Of a stretch of 64,000 bases of DNA, positions 1 through 8,363 are shown in pieces; position 1 is the first letter of the stretch, and each line of letters starts with the position of its first letter. This stretch comes from Telmatospirillum sp. J64-1. GTDB taxonomy: Bacteria > Pseudomonadota > Alphaproteobacteria > Rhodospirillales > Magnetospirillaceae. The notes beneath the pieces are model-generated. The model was given only the letters and a program-made list of their open reading frames with translations. It did not search any database and was not told the DNA's origin. The position numbers were made by a program, and so were the translations under genes. The stretch spans positions 124,001 through 188,000 of the forward strand of contig NZ_SBHN01000005.1 of assembly GCF_006980715.1 (NCBI RefSeq), written 5' to 3'.

Positions 1-1268
<1,268 letters not shown>

Positions 1269-1282
1269 GACGGAGCTTCGGC

Positions 1283-2200
1283 GTGTCAGCCAACAATCTC
1301 ATCAATTCCATGCGGCCTGATGCCGACCGTGCCCTGGGCGCCTATCTGGGGCTTGCCGTAGGGGATGCCCTGGGGGCCACCGTCGAATTCATGACAAAGG
1401 CGGAAATCCAGGAGATGTACGGCGTCCATTGCCGCATGATCGGCGGCGGCTGGCTGCGCCTGAAGGCCGGGCAAGTGACGGACGACACCCAGATGTCGCT
1501 GCATCTGGGCCGCGCCCTGCTCGCCAGCGGCGGCTGGAACCTGCGCGCCGTCTGCGAGGAATTCGCCGCCTGGCTGAAGGGCAAGCCGGTGGATGTCGGC
1601 AATACCTGTCGGCGCGGCATCCGCCGCTACATCACCGAAGGCAGCATGCAGACGCCCTATCACGACGGCGATGCCGGCAACGGCGCGGCCATGCGCAACC
1701 TGCCCGTCGTGCTGGCTACGCTGGCCGACGAATGCGCCTTTGAGGAATGGACGCTGGGGCAATGCCACATCACCCATAACCACCCCCTGTCCGACAGCGC
1801 CACCCTGTCGCTGGGCCGCATGACGCGGCGGCTGATCCTGGGCGGCGCCATCAAGGACGTGCGCGAGGAGGCCAATGCGCTGATCGCCCGGCACCGCAAC
1901 TTCCGCTTCGATCCCTATCGCGGCAATGCCTCGGCCTATGTGGTCGATACGGTCCAGACGGTGCTGCATCACTATTTCCGCACCGACAGCTTCCGCGCCT
2001 GCGTCATCGAGGTGGTCAACCAGGGCGGCGACGCCGACACCACCGGCGCCATCGCCGGAATGCTGGCCGGCGCGACCTATGGCGCCTCGTCCATTCCCTC
2101 TTCCTGGCTCGGCAGGCTCGATCCCCAGGTGTCGGCGGAGATCCGCGCCCAAGTGACGGGGCTGCTGGCCTTGTCCGAGACCGTTCACCTTCCCCGCTAG
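1283..2200 (+). CDS. draG: ADP-ribosyl-[dinitrogen reductase] hydrolase DraG
   Basis: DraG removes ADP-ribose from NifH and reactivates nitrogenase. The 305-residue protein has the ADP-ribosylhydrolase fold signatures: the metal-binding TDDTQ at 66-70, NHPLSDSA at 166-173 and GDADTTG at 249-255, whose Asp250 and Asp252 bind the dinuclear metal centre in this family. I chose the GTG at 1283 because GGAG lies 7 bp upstream; an ATG at 1310 is possible. It follows draT with a 14-bp gap and is followed by an ArsC-like gene, so the three probably form one transcript. In relatives, active control is by sequestration on AmtB-GlnK. Confidence 0.96.
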   Translation: MSANNLINSMRPDADRALGAYLGLAVGDALGATVEFMTKAEIQEMYGVHCRMIGGGWLRLKAGQVTDDTQMSLHLGRALLASGGWNLRAVCEEFAAWLKGKPVDVGNTCRRGIRRYITEGSMQTPYHDGDAGNGAAMRNLPVVLATLADECAFEEWTLGQCHITHNHPLSDSATLSLGRMTRRLILGGAIKDVREEANALIARHRNFRFDPYRGNASAYVVDTVQTVLHHYFRTDSFRACVIEVVNQGGDADTTGAIAGMLAGATYGASSIPSSWLGRLDPQVSAEIRAQVTGLLALSETVHLPR

Positions 2201-2210
2201 GACGCCCGCC

Positions 2211-2630
2211 ATGGCTCATGTGATCTTCTTCGAAAAGCCCGGCTGCCGGAACAATACCCGTCAGAAGGCCCTGCTCGCCGCCTCGGGCCACAGCGTCGAG
2301 GCCCGCAACCTGCTGACCCATCCCTGGACGGCCGGGGAATTGCGCGCCTTCTTCGGCGACCGCCCCGTCGCCGAGTGGTTCAACCGCGCCGCTCCCCGCG
2401 TGAAGGAAGGCGAGGTGGTGCCCGAGGAAATGAAAGCCGAAGCCGCGCTGGCCGCCATGCTCGCCGACCCGCTGCTGATCCGCCGCCCGCTGATGCAGGT
2501 CGGCGACCGGCGCGAGGTGGGATTCGAGGCCGATCGCGTCCATGGCTGGATCGGCCTCGCCGCCGAACAAGCGGTGCCCGGGGAGGCCTGCCCGCGCAAG
2601 GACGGGCATCAATGCGGGGAGCAGGCGTAA
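2211..2630 (+). CDS. ArsC/Spx-like nitrogenase-associated protein (NifO type)
   Basis: This 139-residue protein belongs to the ArsC-like thioredoxin-fold group that recurs in nif clusters. It begins with FFEKPGCRNN (Cys12 at the position of the arsenate reductase cysteine) and has the family's helical middle and a PLLIRRPLM segment near residue 90. There is a single active-site-like Cys and no CxxC. The ATG lies 10 bp after the draG stop, so it is probably co-transcribed. The family's role is not settled; a link to molybdenum or cofactor supply has been proposed for NifO. I leave the symbol empty because the family holds several subgroups. Confidence 0.85.
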   Translation: MAHVIFFEKPGCRNNTRQKALLAASGHSVEARNLLTHPWTAGELRAFFGDRPVAEWFNRAAPRVKEGEVVPEEMKAEAALAAMLADPLLIRRPLMQVGDRREVGFEADRVHGWIGLAAEQAVPGEACPRKDGHQCGEQA

Positions 2631-2680
2631 CCTTCCGGGGTCTCCCTATGCTCAGCATGGGGCAATCTATTGCAAAGCCT

Positions 2681-2723
2681 CGCCTTGAAGAGGCCGCAAA
2701 GCGGCCGTCTCGAAGTGAAGGCG
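2681..2723. repeat. REP-type palindromic repeat, copy 1
   Basis: Imperfect palindrome between two convergent operons: outer arms CGCCTT and AAGGCG, inner core GCCGC-AAA-GCGGC, with a GTCTCGAAG arm. Related palindromes occur at 6886-6938 and 6963-7005. The position between converging genes also suits a transcription stop. Confidence 0.65.
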
Positions 2724-2736
2724 GACCAGGAAGCCC

Positions 2737-3585
2737 TTAGGCCAGCTGCGCCCCGGCGACGTCGCGCGCAATCAGCAGCGCGGCCCCGGCAAGCGGCAAG
2801 TCCAGGCGCTGGATTCCCTGTTCATCGAGGAACCGCGCCTCGTTCCTGGTCATCTCCCCCGGCAGCACCGCATAATGCGGCCCGGCGGAACGCTTCAGCA
2901 CCTGACGGGCGAAGGTCCGCTCCATCTGGTCGTGGAAACGGCAGCCCAGGAAGACGAAGCCCAAGGAGGCACGGCGGTCCTTGACCGGTGCCGGGATGGG
3001 CGTCTGGATATCGATCTCGGTCAGCACTTCCACATAATCGCTGTCCGACAGCAGGAAATTACCTTCCGGCTTCATCCCGCCATGGGGCTTGTAAAGCAGG
3101 GTCTGCCAGCCAGTTGCCTCGGCTTCGGTGCTGCGCCGCCCTTCGGAATCATAATAGCGGTACCAGATATCCTCGTACTCGCCATTGCGGGTCACGGCCT
3201 GGACCTGCCCCCAATCCTGGCCCGAGGCCGTCAAAGCCTGCGCCATCGTCGAATCGTACCAGCTGTCCACGATCAGCGGCAGGCGCAGCATGGCCAGGGT
3301 CTGGTGCAGCAGGTTGATGTCCTGCTCGGGCGCGAAGATTTCTTCCATCAGCCGCGCCAGCGTCTGGCGGTGGCGGTTGGATTCGATGTATTGCGCCGCC
3401 GACCACAGATTGTTGCGGATGCGGCCCGGCACGGCGACCTTGGCGGTCAAACGCTCGACCAGGGCACGGGTCGAGGTCGGCACCGAAGCGGGAGCGCCGA
3501 TGGTCAGGACTTCGGGGCCGAGAAAGGGCGCGAGACGCCCTTCCGTCAATCCCTCGGCGATCAGGGCGATGGCTTCATGCGGCAT
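2737..3585 (-). CDS. SIR2-like domain protein at end of nifB operon
   Basis: This 282-residue protein looks like the SIR2_2 type of NAD-binding domain. It has APFLGPEVL (19-27) at the Rossmann entry, DSWYDSTMAQAL (107-118) where sirtuin-like enzymes carry a TTNYD-type motif, YKPHGG (165-170) with the candidate catalytic His168, and GFVFLGCRFHDQ (209-220) typical of the C-terminal part. The expected catalytic Asn is Trp109. The ATG at 3585 is taken rather than upstream codons because the homology-like region begins there. It is the last gene after nifT (5-bp gap). Homologues occur in nif clusters of other alphaproteobacteria, but I know of no assigned function. It might bind NAD or ADP-ribose rather than deacylate. 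Confidence 0.85.
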   Translation of the reverse strand: MPHEAIALIAEGLTEGRLAPFLGPEVLTIGAPASVPTSTRALVERLTAKVAVPGRIRNNLWSAAQYIESNRHRQTLARLMEEIFAPEQDINLLHQTLAMLRLPLIVDSWYDSTMAQALTASGQDWGQVQAVTRNGEYEDIWYRYYDSEGRRSTEAEATGWQTLLYKPHGGMKPEGNFLLSDSDYVEVLTEIDIQTPIPAPVKDRRASLGFVFLGCRFHDQMERTFARQVLKRSAGPHYAVLPGEMTRNEARFLDEQGIQRLDLPLAGAALLIARDVAGAQLA

Positions 3586-3590
3586 GGGAT

Positions 3591-3797
3591 CTACTCCGCG
3601 CGCTTGCGGGCTTCGACGGTCACCGGCAGGCGCGTCTCGGCGGCCATGTCGGGCAGTTCGAGCACCCAGCCATTGGCCAGCCTGACCCAGCCACCCCACA
3701 TTCCGGGCTTTTCCATTTCGACCACCGTCTCTTCCAGGTCCTTCTTGGCCACATAGGCCGACAGCCCGGCGGCCGTCTTGCGCATCATCACCTTCAT
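3591..3797 (-). CDS. nifT: NifT/FixU protein
   Basis: A 68-residue protein with the NifT pattern: MKVMMRK start, YVAKKDLEE near residue 16, then WGGWVRLANGWVLELP at about 34-49. NifT is a small nif-cluster protein, dispensable in tested organisms and implicated loosely in nitrogenase maturation. I moved the start to the ATG at 3797 because GGAGTGA precedes it and the family begins with MKV. It starts 4 bp after the nifZ stop and ends 5 bp before the SIR2-like gene. Confidence 0.93.
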   Translation of the reverse strand: MKVMMRKTAAGLSAYVAKKDLEETVVEMEKPGMWGGWVRLANGWVLELPDMAAETRLPVTVEARKRAE

Positions 3798-3801
3798 CGC
3801 T

Positions 3802-4071
3802 TCACTCCTCTTCCACCAGTTCCAGTTCCTTGCCGCGCATGCCGACAAGATAGCCGCGCTCGACGAAATCGACGCCGTAGATGTAATATTGCTGAATGAA
3901 GGTGCCGATGCTGTTGACGTATCCGACCTCTCCCTTCTTCACCAGTATTTCGCCGATCTCCTTGCCGGGGAATGTCCCGTCATTACGGATATTCTTCCTC
4001 GAGCGGACTTTTGTTCCGTAATTGAAAGCCGGCGGACCATCCAGTTCGACGGCATCGGAATCGCGGATCAT
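3802..4071 (-). CDS. nifZ: NifZ family protein
   Basis: This 89-residue protein matches the small NifZ domain: FNYGTKVRSRKNIRNDGTFPG (about 16-36), then EILVKKGEVGYVNSIGTFIQQYYIY and the VDFVERGYLVGMRGKELE tail. NifZ assists formation of the second P-cluster of the MoFe protein in Azotobacter. It starts 3 bp after the stop of the LRV gene and is followed 4 bp later by nifT, so it is an internal gene of the nifB operon. Confidence 0.92.
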   Translation of the reverse strand: MIRDSDAVELDGPPAFNYGTKVRSRKNIRNDGTFPGKEIGEILVKKGEVGYVNSIGTFIQQYYIYGVDFVERGYLVGMRGKELELVEEE

Positions 4072-4074
4072 CCT

Positions 4075-4851
4075 TCAGTCTCCCTTGCGTTCGAGAAAGC
4101 CGTCGAGAAAGTGGTCCAGGCGGGAACGCGCCAGGACGCGGACCTCCTCCTCGGGATCGTCCACCAGACGCGACAGACAGCTGGGAATGGCGTGTTCGGC
4201 GACGTAATAGCGGACACGCCAATCGGGATCATCGGCCAGGATCGGCAATTGATCGGGACGCAGCCTTTCCGCCACGGCCAGCCGCACCATCGGTTCCTCG
4301 TCGAAGACCATGGAAGGCAGCCAGTCCTCGCCGATGCGGCTGGCGACTTCGATCCGCACTTCCATTTCGGGATCATGCATCATCACCGGCAGCATCTCGT
4401 CGGGCAGGCGGCGTGCCGTCACCAGGCGGATGTAGTAATCGGAATCATTCATCAGTGGGGCCAGATCCACCCCCTGAAGGCGCGAGGCCACGGCCACGCG
4501 GACCTTGCGGTCGGGATCGGCGCGAAGCCGCAGCAGGTAGCGGCGCGGCAGGCGCAGGGCCACCGCCCAGCGCACTTCGGGATCGGGATCATCGATCAGG
4601 CGCGGCAGCAGGAAGATGTTCGCGCTTCTGGCCGCGACCGCCCGGACCTCGAAGAAGGGATGGTCCAGGTAGCAGCCCGCCAAGTCGGGATTGATCGAGA
4701 AGAAACGGTCGATGCGCTTGGCGTAACGGTCGTGCACGCAGGCCGAAAGGGGCTTGCACCGCCCGGCGGCAAGAAGGTCCGCCCGATGCGGGCACGTCTC
4801 GCAGGATACGGGATCGCCCAGCCAATCAAGAGCCTGATCCAGTCCGGACAT
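4075..4851 (-). CDS. LRV (leucine-rich repeat variant) 4Fe-4S protein
   Basis: This 258-residue protein begins with a four-cysteine cluster (Cys17, Cys20, Cys32, Cys38) and continues with about eight 24-residue helical repeats of the DPDxxVRxAVAxRL type (about 65-250). That architecture is the LRV protein first described from Azotobacter vinelandii, which carries a 4Fe-4S cluster beside a right-handed solenoid. Its role is unknown; the repeats suggest a scaffold that docks a partner such as NifB or FdxN. It lies between fdxN and nifZ, so it should be induced under nitrogen-fixing conditions. Confidence 0.9.
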   Translation of the reverse strand: MSGLDQALDWLGDPVSCETCPHRADLLAAGRCKPLSACVHDRYAKRIDRFFSINPDLAGCYLDHPFFEVRAVAARSANIFLLPRLIDDPDPEVRWAVALRLPRRYLLRLRADPDRKVRVAVASRLQGVDLAPLMNDSDYYIRLVTARRLPDEMLPVMMHDPEMEVRIEVASRIGEDWLPSMVFDEEPMVRLAVAERLRPDQLPILADDPDWRVRYYVAEHAIPSCLSRLVDDPEEEVRVLARSRLDHFLDGFLERKGD

Positions 4852-4937
4852 GGTCCGCCTCCTTCAACAGGCCTGTCCGTCGCCCGCCCTGCCCCGGCAG
4901 GAAACAGCGCGGGCCGCCGACGGAACCAGGACGCCGC

Positions 4938-5132
4938 TCAGGCCGGGACGCAGGTATTGTCCACCGGACAGACCGAGGCGCATTGCGGGCTGTCGAAGAC
5001 GCCTTCGCATTCGGTGCATTTGTTCGGATCGATGAAGAAGATGCCGCCCTTTTCCTTGATGGCACTGCTGGGGCACTCGAATTCGCAGGCGCTGCAGCCG
5101 GTGCATTGGGACGCGATGATCTTGTAAGCCAT
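4938..5132 (-). CDS. fdxN: 2[4Fe-4S] ferredoxin FdxN
   Basis: A 64-residue ferredoxin with two cluster motifs: Cys10, Cys13, Cys16, Cys20 and Cys39, Cys42, Cys51, Cys55. The eight-residue gap between Cys42 and Cys51 ([11 protein letters not shown]) is the insertion typical of nif-associated FdxN. FdxN supplies low-potential electrons to NifB or nitrogenase. It lies 75 bp downstream of nifB in the same direction and upstream of the LRV gene, in an operon expected to be NifA-controlled. Confidence 0.95.
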   Translation of the reverse strand: MAYKIIASQCTGCSACEFECPSSAIKEKGGIFFIDPNKCTECEGVFDSPQCASVCPVDNTCVPA

Positions 5133-5207
5133 GATGTTTCACCCTCTCTCGAAGTCTCCCCGGCGGCCGGAAAACGCCGGAGGCATAAGACGCACCGGAC
5201 GGCTCTG

Positions 5208-6710
5208 TCAGGCCGTGCGCGCATCGACATGGTTCAGGTCCGCCATCTTTCCGGCATACCAGGCCATGGCCGAAGTCTCGATCCAGTCGAAGGCGTAGTC
5301 CTCGACGGCCTCGATTCCCGCTTCCTCCAGCCGAGCCTTGGGACAATCGCCGATCTTGGCGACCATCACCGCCGCCACGCCTTCCAGCGCGGCGATCACC
5401 TCTTCCAGCTTGTCTTCCTCGCCATAACCGCCCTGGCAGTAATTGTCGGCCCGGCGATGGCCGACGAAGCGGGCGCCCCTGGCATCCACTTCATAGACCT
5501 GGAATTCCCTGGCATGGCCGAAATGCTGGTTGATGCGCCCGCCGCCCTTGGTGGCGACGGCGACCAGCAGGCTTTCCCCGGCCAGATCGGCGACTTCGGC
5601 CTGGGCCTGTTCGGAGGCCTTGCGGCGGTCCTCGCGCTCCTGCTCGACCAGGGCGACATAGGCCTCGCGCTTGGCCGGATCGAAGACCGGCATCTCGGGG
5701 ATCTTGTCCAAGGTGAACTCGGCGCCGCGATCCTCGCCCAGCAGGCCGACGGCATCGGCGCGGCACTGGCGGCAATGCTTCATCAGCTTGGCGCCGCCAT
5801 CCAGGGCGTCCTGCAGGCTCTTCAGTTCCGCCGGGTTGGGACCGCGCTGGCCGGTCAGGCCGAAATGGGTGCCATGCGCGGGGTCCGAAATCAGCGGCAT
5901 GACATTGTGCAGGAAGGCGCCGCGCTTCTTGACCTCGGCATTGACCAGCTTCAGATGCTCGTCGTTGATGCCGGGAATCATCACCGAATTGACCTTCACC
6001 AGGATACCGGCGGCCGTCAGCATCTCGAGGCCCTTCATCTGGCGTTCGAGCAGGATCTCGGCGGCGTCGCGGCCTTTCCAGCGGCGATGGTTGTAGAAGA
6101 TCCAGGGATAGATCTCCGCCCCTACATCCGGGTCCACCGCATTCAGCGTGACGGTGACATGGTCCACGTTGTAGCGGGCGATGGTGTCCACGTGATCGGG
6201 TAGCGCCAGACCATTAGTGGACAGGCAGAGCTTGATATGGGGCAGCGCCTCGGCCACCAATTCGAAGGTCCGGAAGGTCTTCTGCGGATTGGCCAAAGCA
6301 TCGCCCGGCCCGGCGATGCCCAGCACCGAAAGCTGCGGCACCTCGGAAGCCACCGCGACCACCTTGCGCGCGGCCTGTTCGGGGGTGAGCTTCTCGCTGA
6401 CCACGCCGGGACGGCTTTCATTGGCGCAGTCGTATTTGCGGTTGCAGTAATTGCACTGGATATTGCAGGCAGGCGCCACCGCCACATGCATGCGGGCGAA
6501 ATAGTGATGCGCCTCTTCGGAGTAACAGGGATGGTCCTTGACCTTCTCCCAGACTTCCGGGGGCATGTCGCCCTGACCCTGGCTCGAACCGCAGGAGGTC
6601 TGTCCCTTGGCGCTGGACGCGCCGCAGCCTCCGGCCGGCATCCGGGCCTTCATCTCATCCACCGAGGTCACGCGCCCGATCGCCGACAAAGAGATCACCT
6701 GACTCGCCAC
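5208..6710 (-). CDS. nifB: Nitrogenase cofactor biosynthesis radical SAM protein NifB
   Basis: NifB fuses two 4Fe-4S clusters and inserts carbide to make NifB-co, the precursor of FeMo-co. The 500-residue protein has the radical SAM motif Cys82-x3-Cys86-x2-Cys89 (CNIQCNYC), the AGPGDALAN and STNG segments, a [10 protein letters not shown] cluster motif near 300, and a C-terminal NifX/NafY-like domain (about 370-480, [11 protein letters not shown]). I chose GTG at 6710 because GGAGGA lies 7 bp upstream and the RpoN promoter at 6746-6763 would leave longer starts untranscribed or leaderless. First gene of nifB-fdxN-LRV-nifZ-nifT-SIR2. Confidence 0.97.
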   Translation of the reverse strand: MASQVISLSAIGRVTSVDEMKARMPAGGCGASSAKGQTSCGSSQGQGDMPPEVWEKVKDHPCYSEEAHHYFARMHVAVAPACNIQCNYCNRKYDCANESRPGVVSEKLTPEQAARKVVAVASEVPQLSVLGIAGPGDALANPQKTFRTFELVAEALPHIKLCLSTNGLALPDHVDTIARYNVDHVTVTLNAVDPDVGAEIYPWIFYNHRRWKGRDAAEILLERQMKGLEMLTAAGILVKVNSVMIPGINDEHLKLVNAEVKKRGAFLHNVMPLISDPAHGTHFGLTGQRGPNPAELKSLQDALDGGAKLMKHCRQCRADAVGLLGEDRGAEFTLDKIPEMPVFDPAKREAYVALVEQEREDRRKASEQAQAEVADLAGESLLVAVATKGGGRINQHFGHAREFQVYEVDARGARFVGHRRADNYCQGGYGEEDKLEEVIAALEGVAAVMVAKIGDCPKARLEEAGIEAVEDYAFDWIETSAMAWYAGKMADLNHVDARTA

Positions 6711-6745
6711 GGTCCTGTCCTCCGTCCGGTTGTCCCGCTGGAGGT

Positions 6746-6763
6746 ATCGCAAGCCCCGTGCCA
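6746..6763 (-). promoter_or_regulatory. RpoN (-24/-12) promoter of nifB operon
   Basis: Minus strand reads TGGCACGGGGCTTGCGAT: perfect TGGCAC, ten bases between GG (6762-6761) and GC (6750-6749). The predicted start is about 30 bp before the GTG of nifB. Confidence 0.92.
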
Positions 6764-6807
6764 CAGGTGAAATTGGCGGTTTTCCTCGCTTCCCCGCCTC
6801 GCCCTCA

Positions 6808-6823
6808 TGTCGCGCCCCCGACA
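6808..6823. promoter_or_regulatory. NifA site, proximal, upstream of nifB
   Basis: TGTCGCGCCCCCGACA, a perfect TGT-N10-ACA, about 45 bp from the -24 element. It is close to the promoter for an enhancer but oriented in tandem with the next site. Confidence 0.8.
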
Positions 6824-6827
6824 AGCC

Positions 6828-6843
6828 TGTCGCATCTGCGACA
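6828..6843. promoter_or_regulatory. NifA site, distal, upstream of nifB
   Basis: TGTCGCATCTGCGACA is a complete palindrome and a perfect TGT-N10-ACA, 20 bp (two helical turns) from the proximal site, so both should lie on the same DNA face. Confidence 0.85.
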
Positions 6844-6885
6844 AGGCCGTCCCCGAAGGCGGAGGAGTTGCGGAAGGAGTGCCTG

Positions 6886-6938
6886 AGCGCTTATTCATGC
6901 TTCGAGACGCCGCTTCGCGGCTCCTCAGCATGAGCGCT
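6886..6938. repeat. REP-type palindromic repeat, copy 2
   Basis: Long imperfect inverted repeat bounded by AGCGCT on both sides, with core GCCGC-TTC-GCGGC and a TTCGAGAC arm. The same TCGAGAC / GCGGC pattern occurs at 2681-2723. Located in the 340-bp space between nifB and the diguanylate cyclase gene. Confidence 0.7.
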
Positions 6939-6962
6939 ATCTTATTGATATAATAATATTAT

Positions 6963-7005
6963 CCTCGCCCTGAGGAGGCTGCGTAGCGGCCGCCTCAGGG
7001 CGAGG
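6963..7005. repeat. REP-type palindromic repeat, copy 3 (possible terminator)
   Basis: Two 20-nt arms (6963-6982 and 6986-7005) pair almost perfectly around a 3-nt loop; they begin CCTCGCCCTGAGG and end with its complement. An AT-rich run (TATAATAATATTAT) lies beside it. It could stop transcription of the diguanylate cyclase gene, whose stop is at 7052. Confidence 0.75.
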
Positions 7006-7051
7006 CGGGCCGAAAAGAATTCCTTCGCAGCCTCAGAGCTGCGCCGCGCCG

Positions 7052-8230
7052 TTACGCCGACAGCAGAAGCTCGGCGTAGTTGCGGTCGTCGAAGGAGATG
7101 CAGGCGTTCTTGCCGCCCCGCTTGGCCTGATACATGCGGTTGTCGGCGAGTTCGATCAGGTCCATCCAATCCGAAGTGCCGTCGGCGATGCGTTCGGCCA
7201 CGCCGATGCTGGCGGTGACCGGCAGGCCGTCGGGACGCCGGCCAAGGCCCAGTTCGCGCAGGCGCTGTATCACGACGTCGATGCCTTGGGCGTCGGTATT
7301 GGGCAGCATGATGATGAACTCCTCGCCGCCCCAGCGCACCAGGGTGTCGCTGCGGCGCAGGACCTTCTTCAGCTGCTTCGCCACGCCGCGCAGCACGGCA
7401 TCGCCTTCCTCGTGGCCGTAGATGTCATTGACCGACTTGAAATTATCGATGTCGATGAAGGCGATGGCCAACGGCGTGTTGGTGCGCGCGCAGATGCGGT
7501 ATTGCAGGTCGATGGCCTCTTCCCCGCTGCGCCGGGTGAAGGCCCCCGACAGCAGGTCGTGGGAGGCCTGGTTGATCAGGGCAATCATGTAATGAAGCTG
7601 GCTCATGCCTGAAAAGGCCGCCACGCCCGTCACCAGTCCCAGCAGCCAGACGGTATTGACGAAGTCGGCGATGTCGAAGACCGGGCCCTGGGCGGCGCCG
7701 ATGGCCGAAACGGCCATCACCGGCAGGGCGCAGACGATGACTTCGAACAGCGTCAGGGGAAAGACGCACAGCCCGGCCACGACGATGAAGGGCAGCAGCG
7801 AATAGGCCCGGGCCAGGATGCCCGCCAATCCTTCCGGCTCCACCCCCACCAGGAAAGGATGTGCTATCAAATAGAAGACCGGGGGCACGGCCAGCATGAT
7901 GCTCAGGCTCATATAGGCCAGGGGCAAGGATTTCTCGCCGTCGCGCGGCCAGGCGAGGGCGACGAAGACCCCGCAGGCCCCCAGCCGCAGCAGCGCCAGG
8001 ATGCCCCAGAGCGGCCAATCGAAGGCGATGTAATCGACGACGATCCAAAGCGGCGTCAGCACCGCGAACAGCGCCGAGACCAGCCGCACCCGCGAGACGA
8101 TCAATTGCGCCCGATGCCGACGGATATGCTGGGAATGCCGATGCGGGAAGACGAGTTCTGCGTTCTGCTCCCAGGAATGGCGCAGAGGCGGAAGAATCGA
8201 GGTGATGTAGCGCTTCACAGCCGTAGGCAT
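7052..8230 (-). CDS. Membrane-anchored diguanylate cyclase (GGDEF)
   Basis: This 392-residue protein makes the second messenger c-di-GMP from two GTP. About six hydrophobic segments (residues 45-210) anchor it in the inner membrane. The C-terminal GGDEF domain (about 220-385) has the active-site GGEEF at 301-305 and an inhibitory RxxD site (Arg292-Asp295) exactly five residues upstream, so product inhibition is expected. No EAL domain is present. The ATG has only a weak ribosome site, so the start is less sure. No partner gene adjoins; the nearby polysaccharide genes are a plausible but unproven output. Confidence 0.92.
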   Translation of the reverse strand: MPTAVKRYITSILPPLRHSWEQNAELVFPHRHSQHIRRHRAQLIVSRVRLVSALFAVLTPLWIVVDYIAFDWPLWGILALLRLGACGVFVALAWPRDGEKSLPLAYMSLSIMLAVPPVFYLIAHPFLVGVEPEGLAGILARAYSLLPFIVVAGLCVFPLTLFEVIVCALPVMAVSAIGAAQGPVFDIADFVNTVWLLGLVTGVAAFSGMSQLHYMIALINQASHDLLSGAFTRRSGEEAIDLQYRICARTNTPLAIAFIDIDNFKSVNDIYGHEEGDAVLRGVAKQLKKVLRRSDTLVRWGGEEFIIMLPNTDAQGIDVVIQRLRELGLGRRPDGLPVTASIGVAERIADGTSDWMDLIELADNRMYQAKRGGKNACISFDDRNYAELLLSA

Positions 8231-8311
8231 TCGGTCATATCCAGAAGGATGCTTATACCTTAGGATACTCCCAAAATCCCTGCGGTCATAGTCCGTTCGC
8301 TAATTTGTGGT

Positions 8312-8344
8312 AGCGGCCCGCCCGGAAGGCCGGGACGGGCCGCT
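8312..8344. terminator. GC-rich hairpin, possible terminator
   Basis: AGCGGCCCG-CCCGG pairs with its complement around an AAGG loop with one bulge. It lies 20 bp after the stop of the nucleotidyltransferase gene on the minus strand. There is no clear U-tract on that strand, so function is uncertain. Confidence 0.5.
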
Positions 8345-8363
8345 GAAGTCCCCATCGTTTTTT

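Noticed and set aside
2737-3585. Reading the SIR2-like gene as an anti-phage defence gene
   Set aside because: SIR2 domains occur in defence systems, but the position as last gene of the nifB operon argues for a nif role; no partner effector is present.
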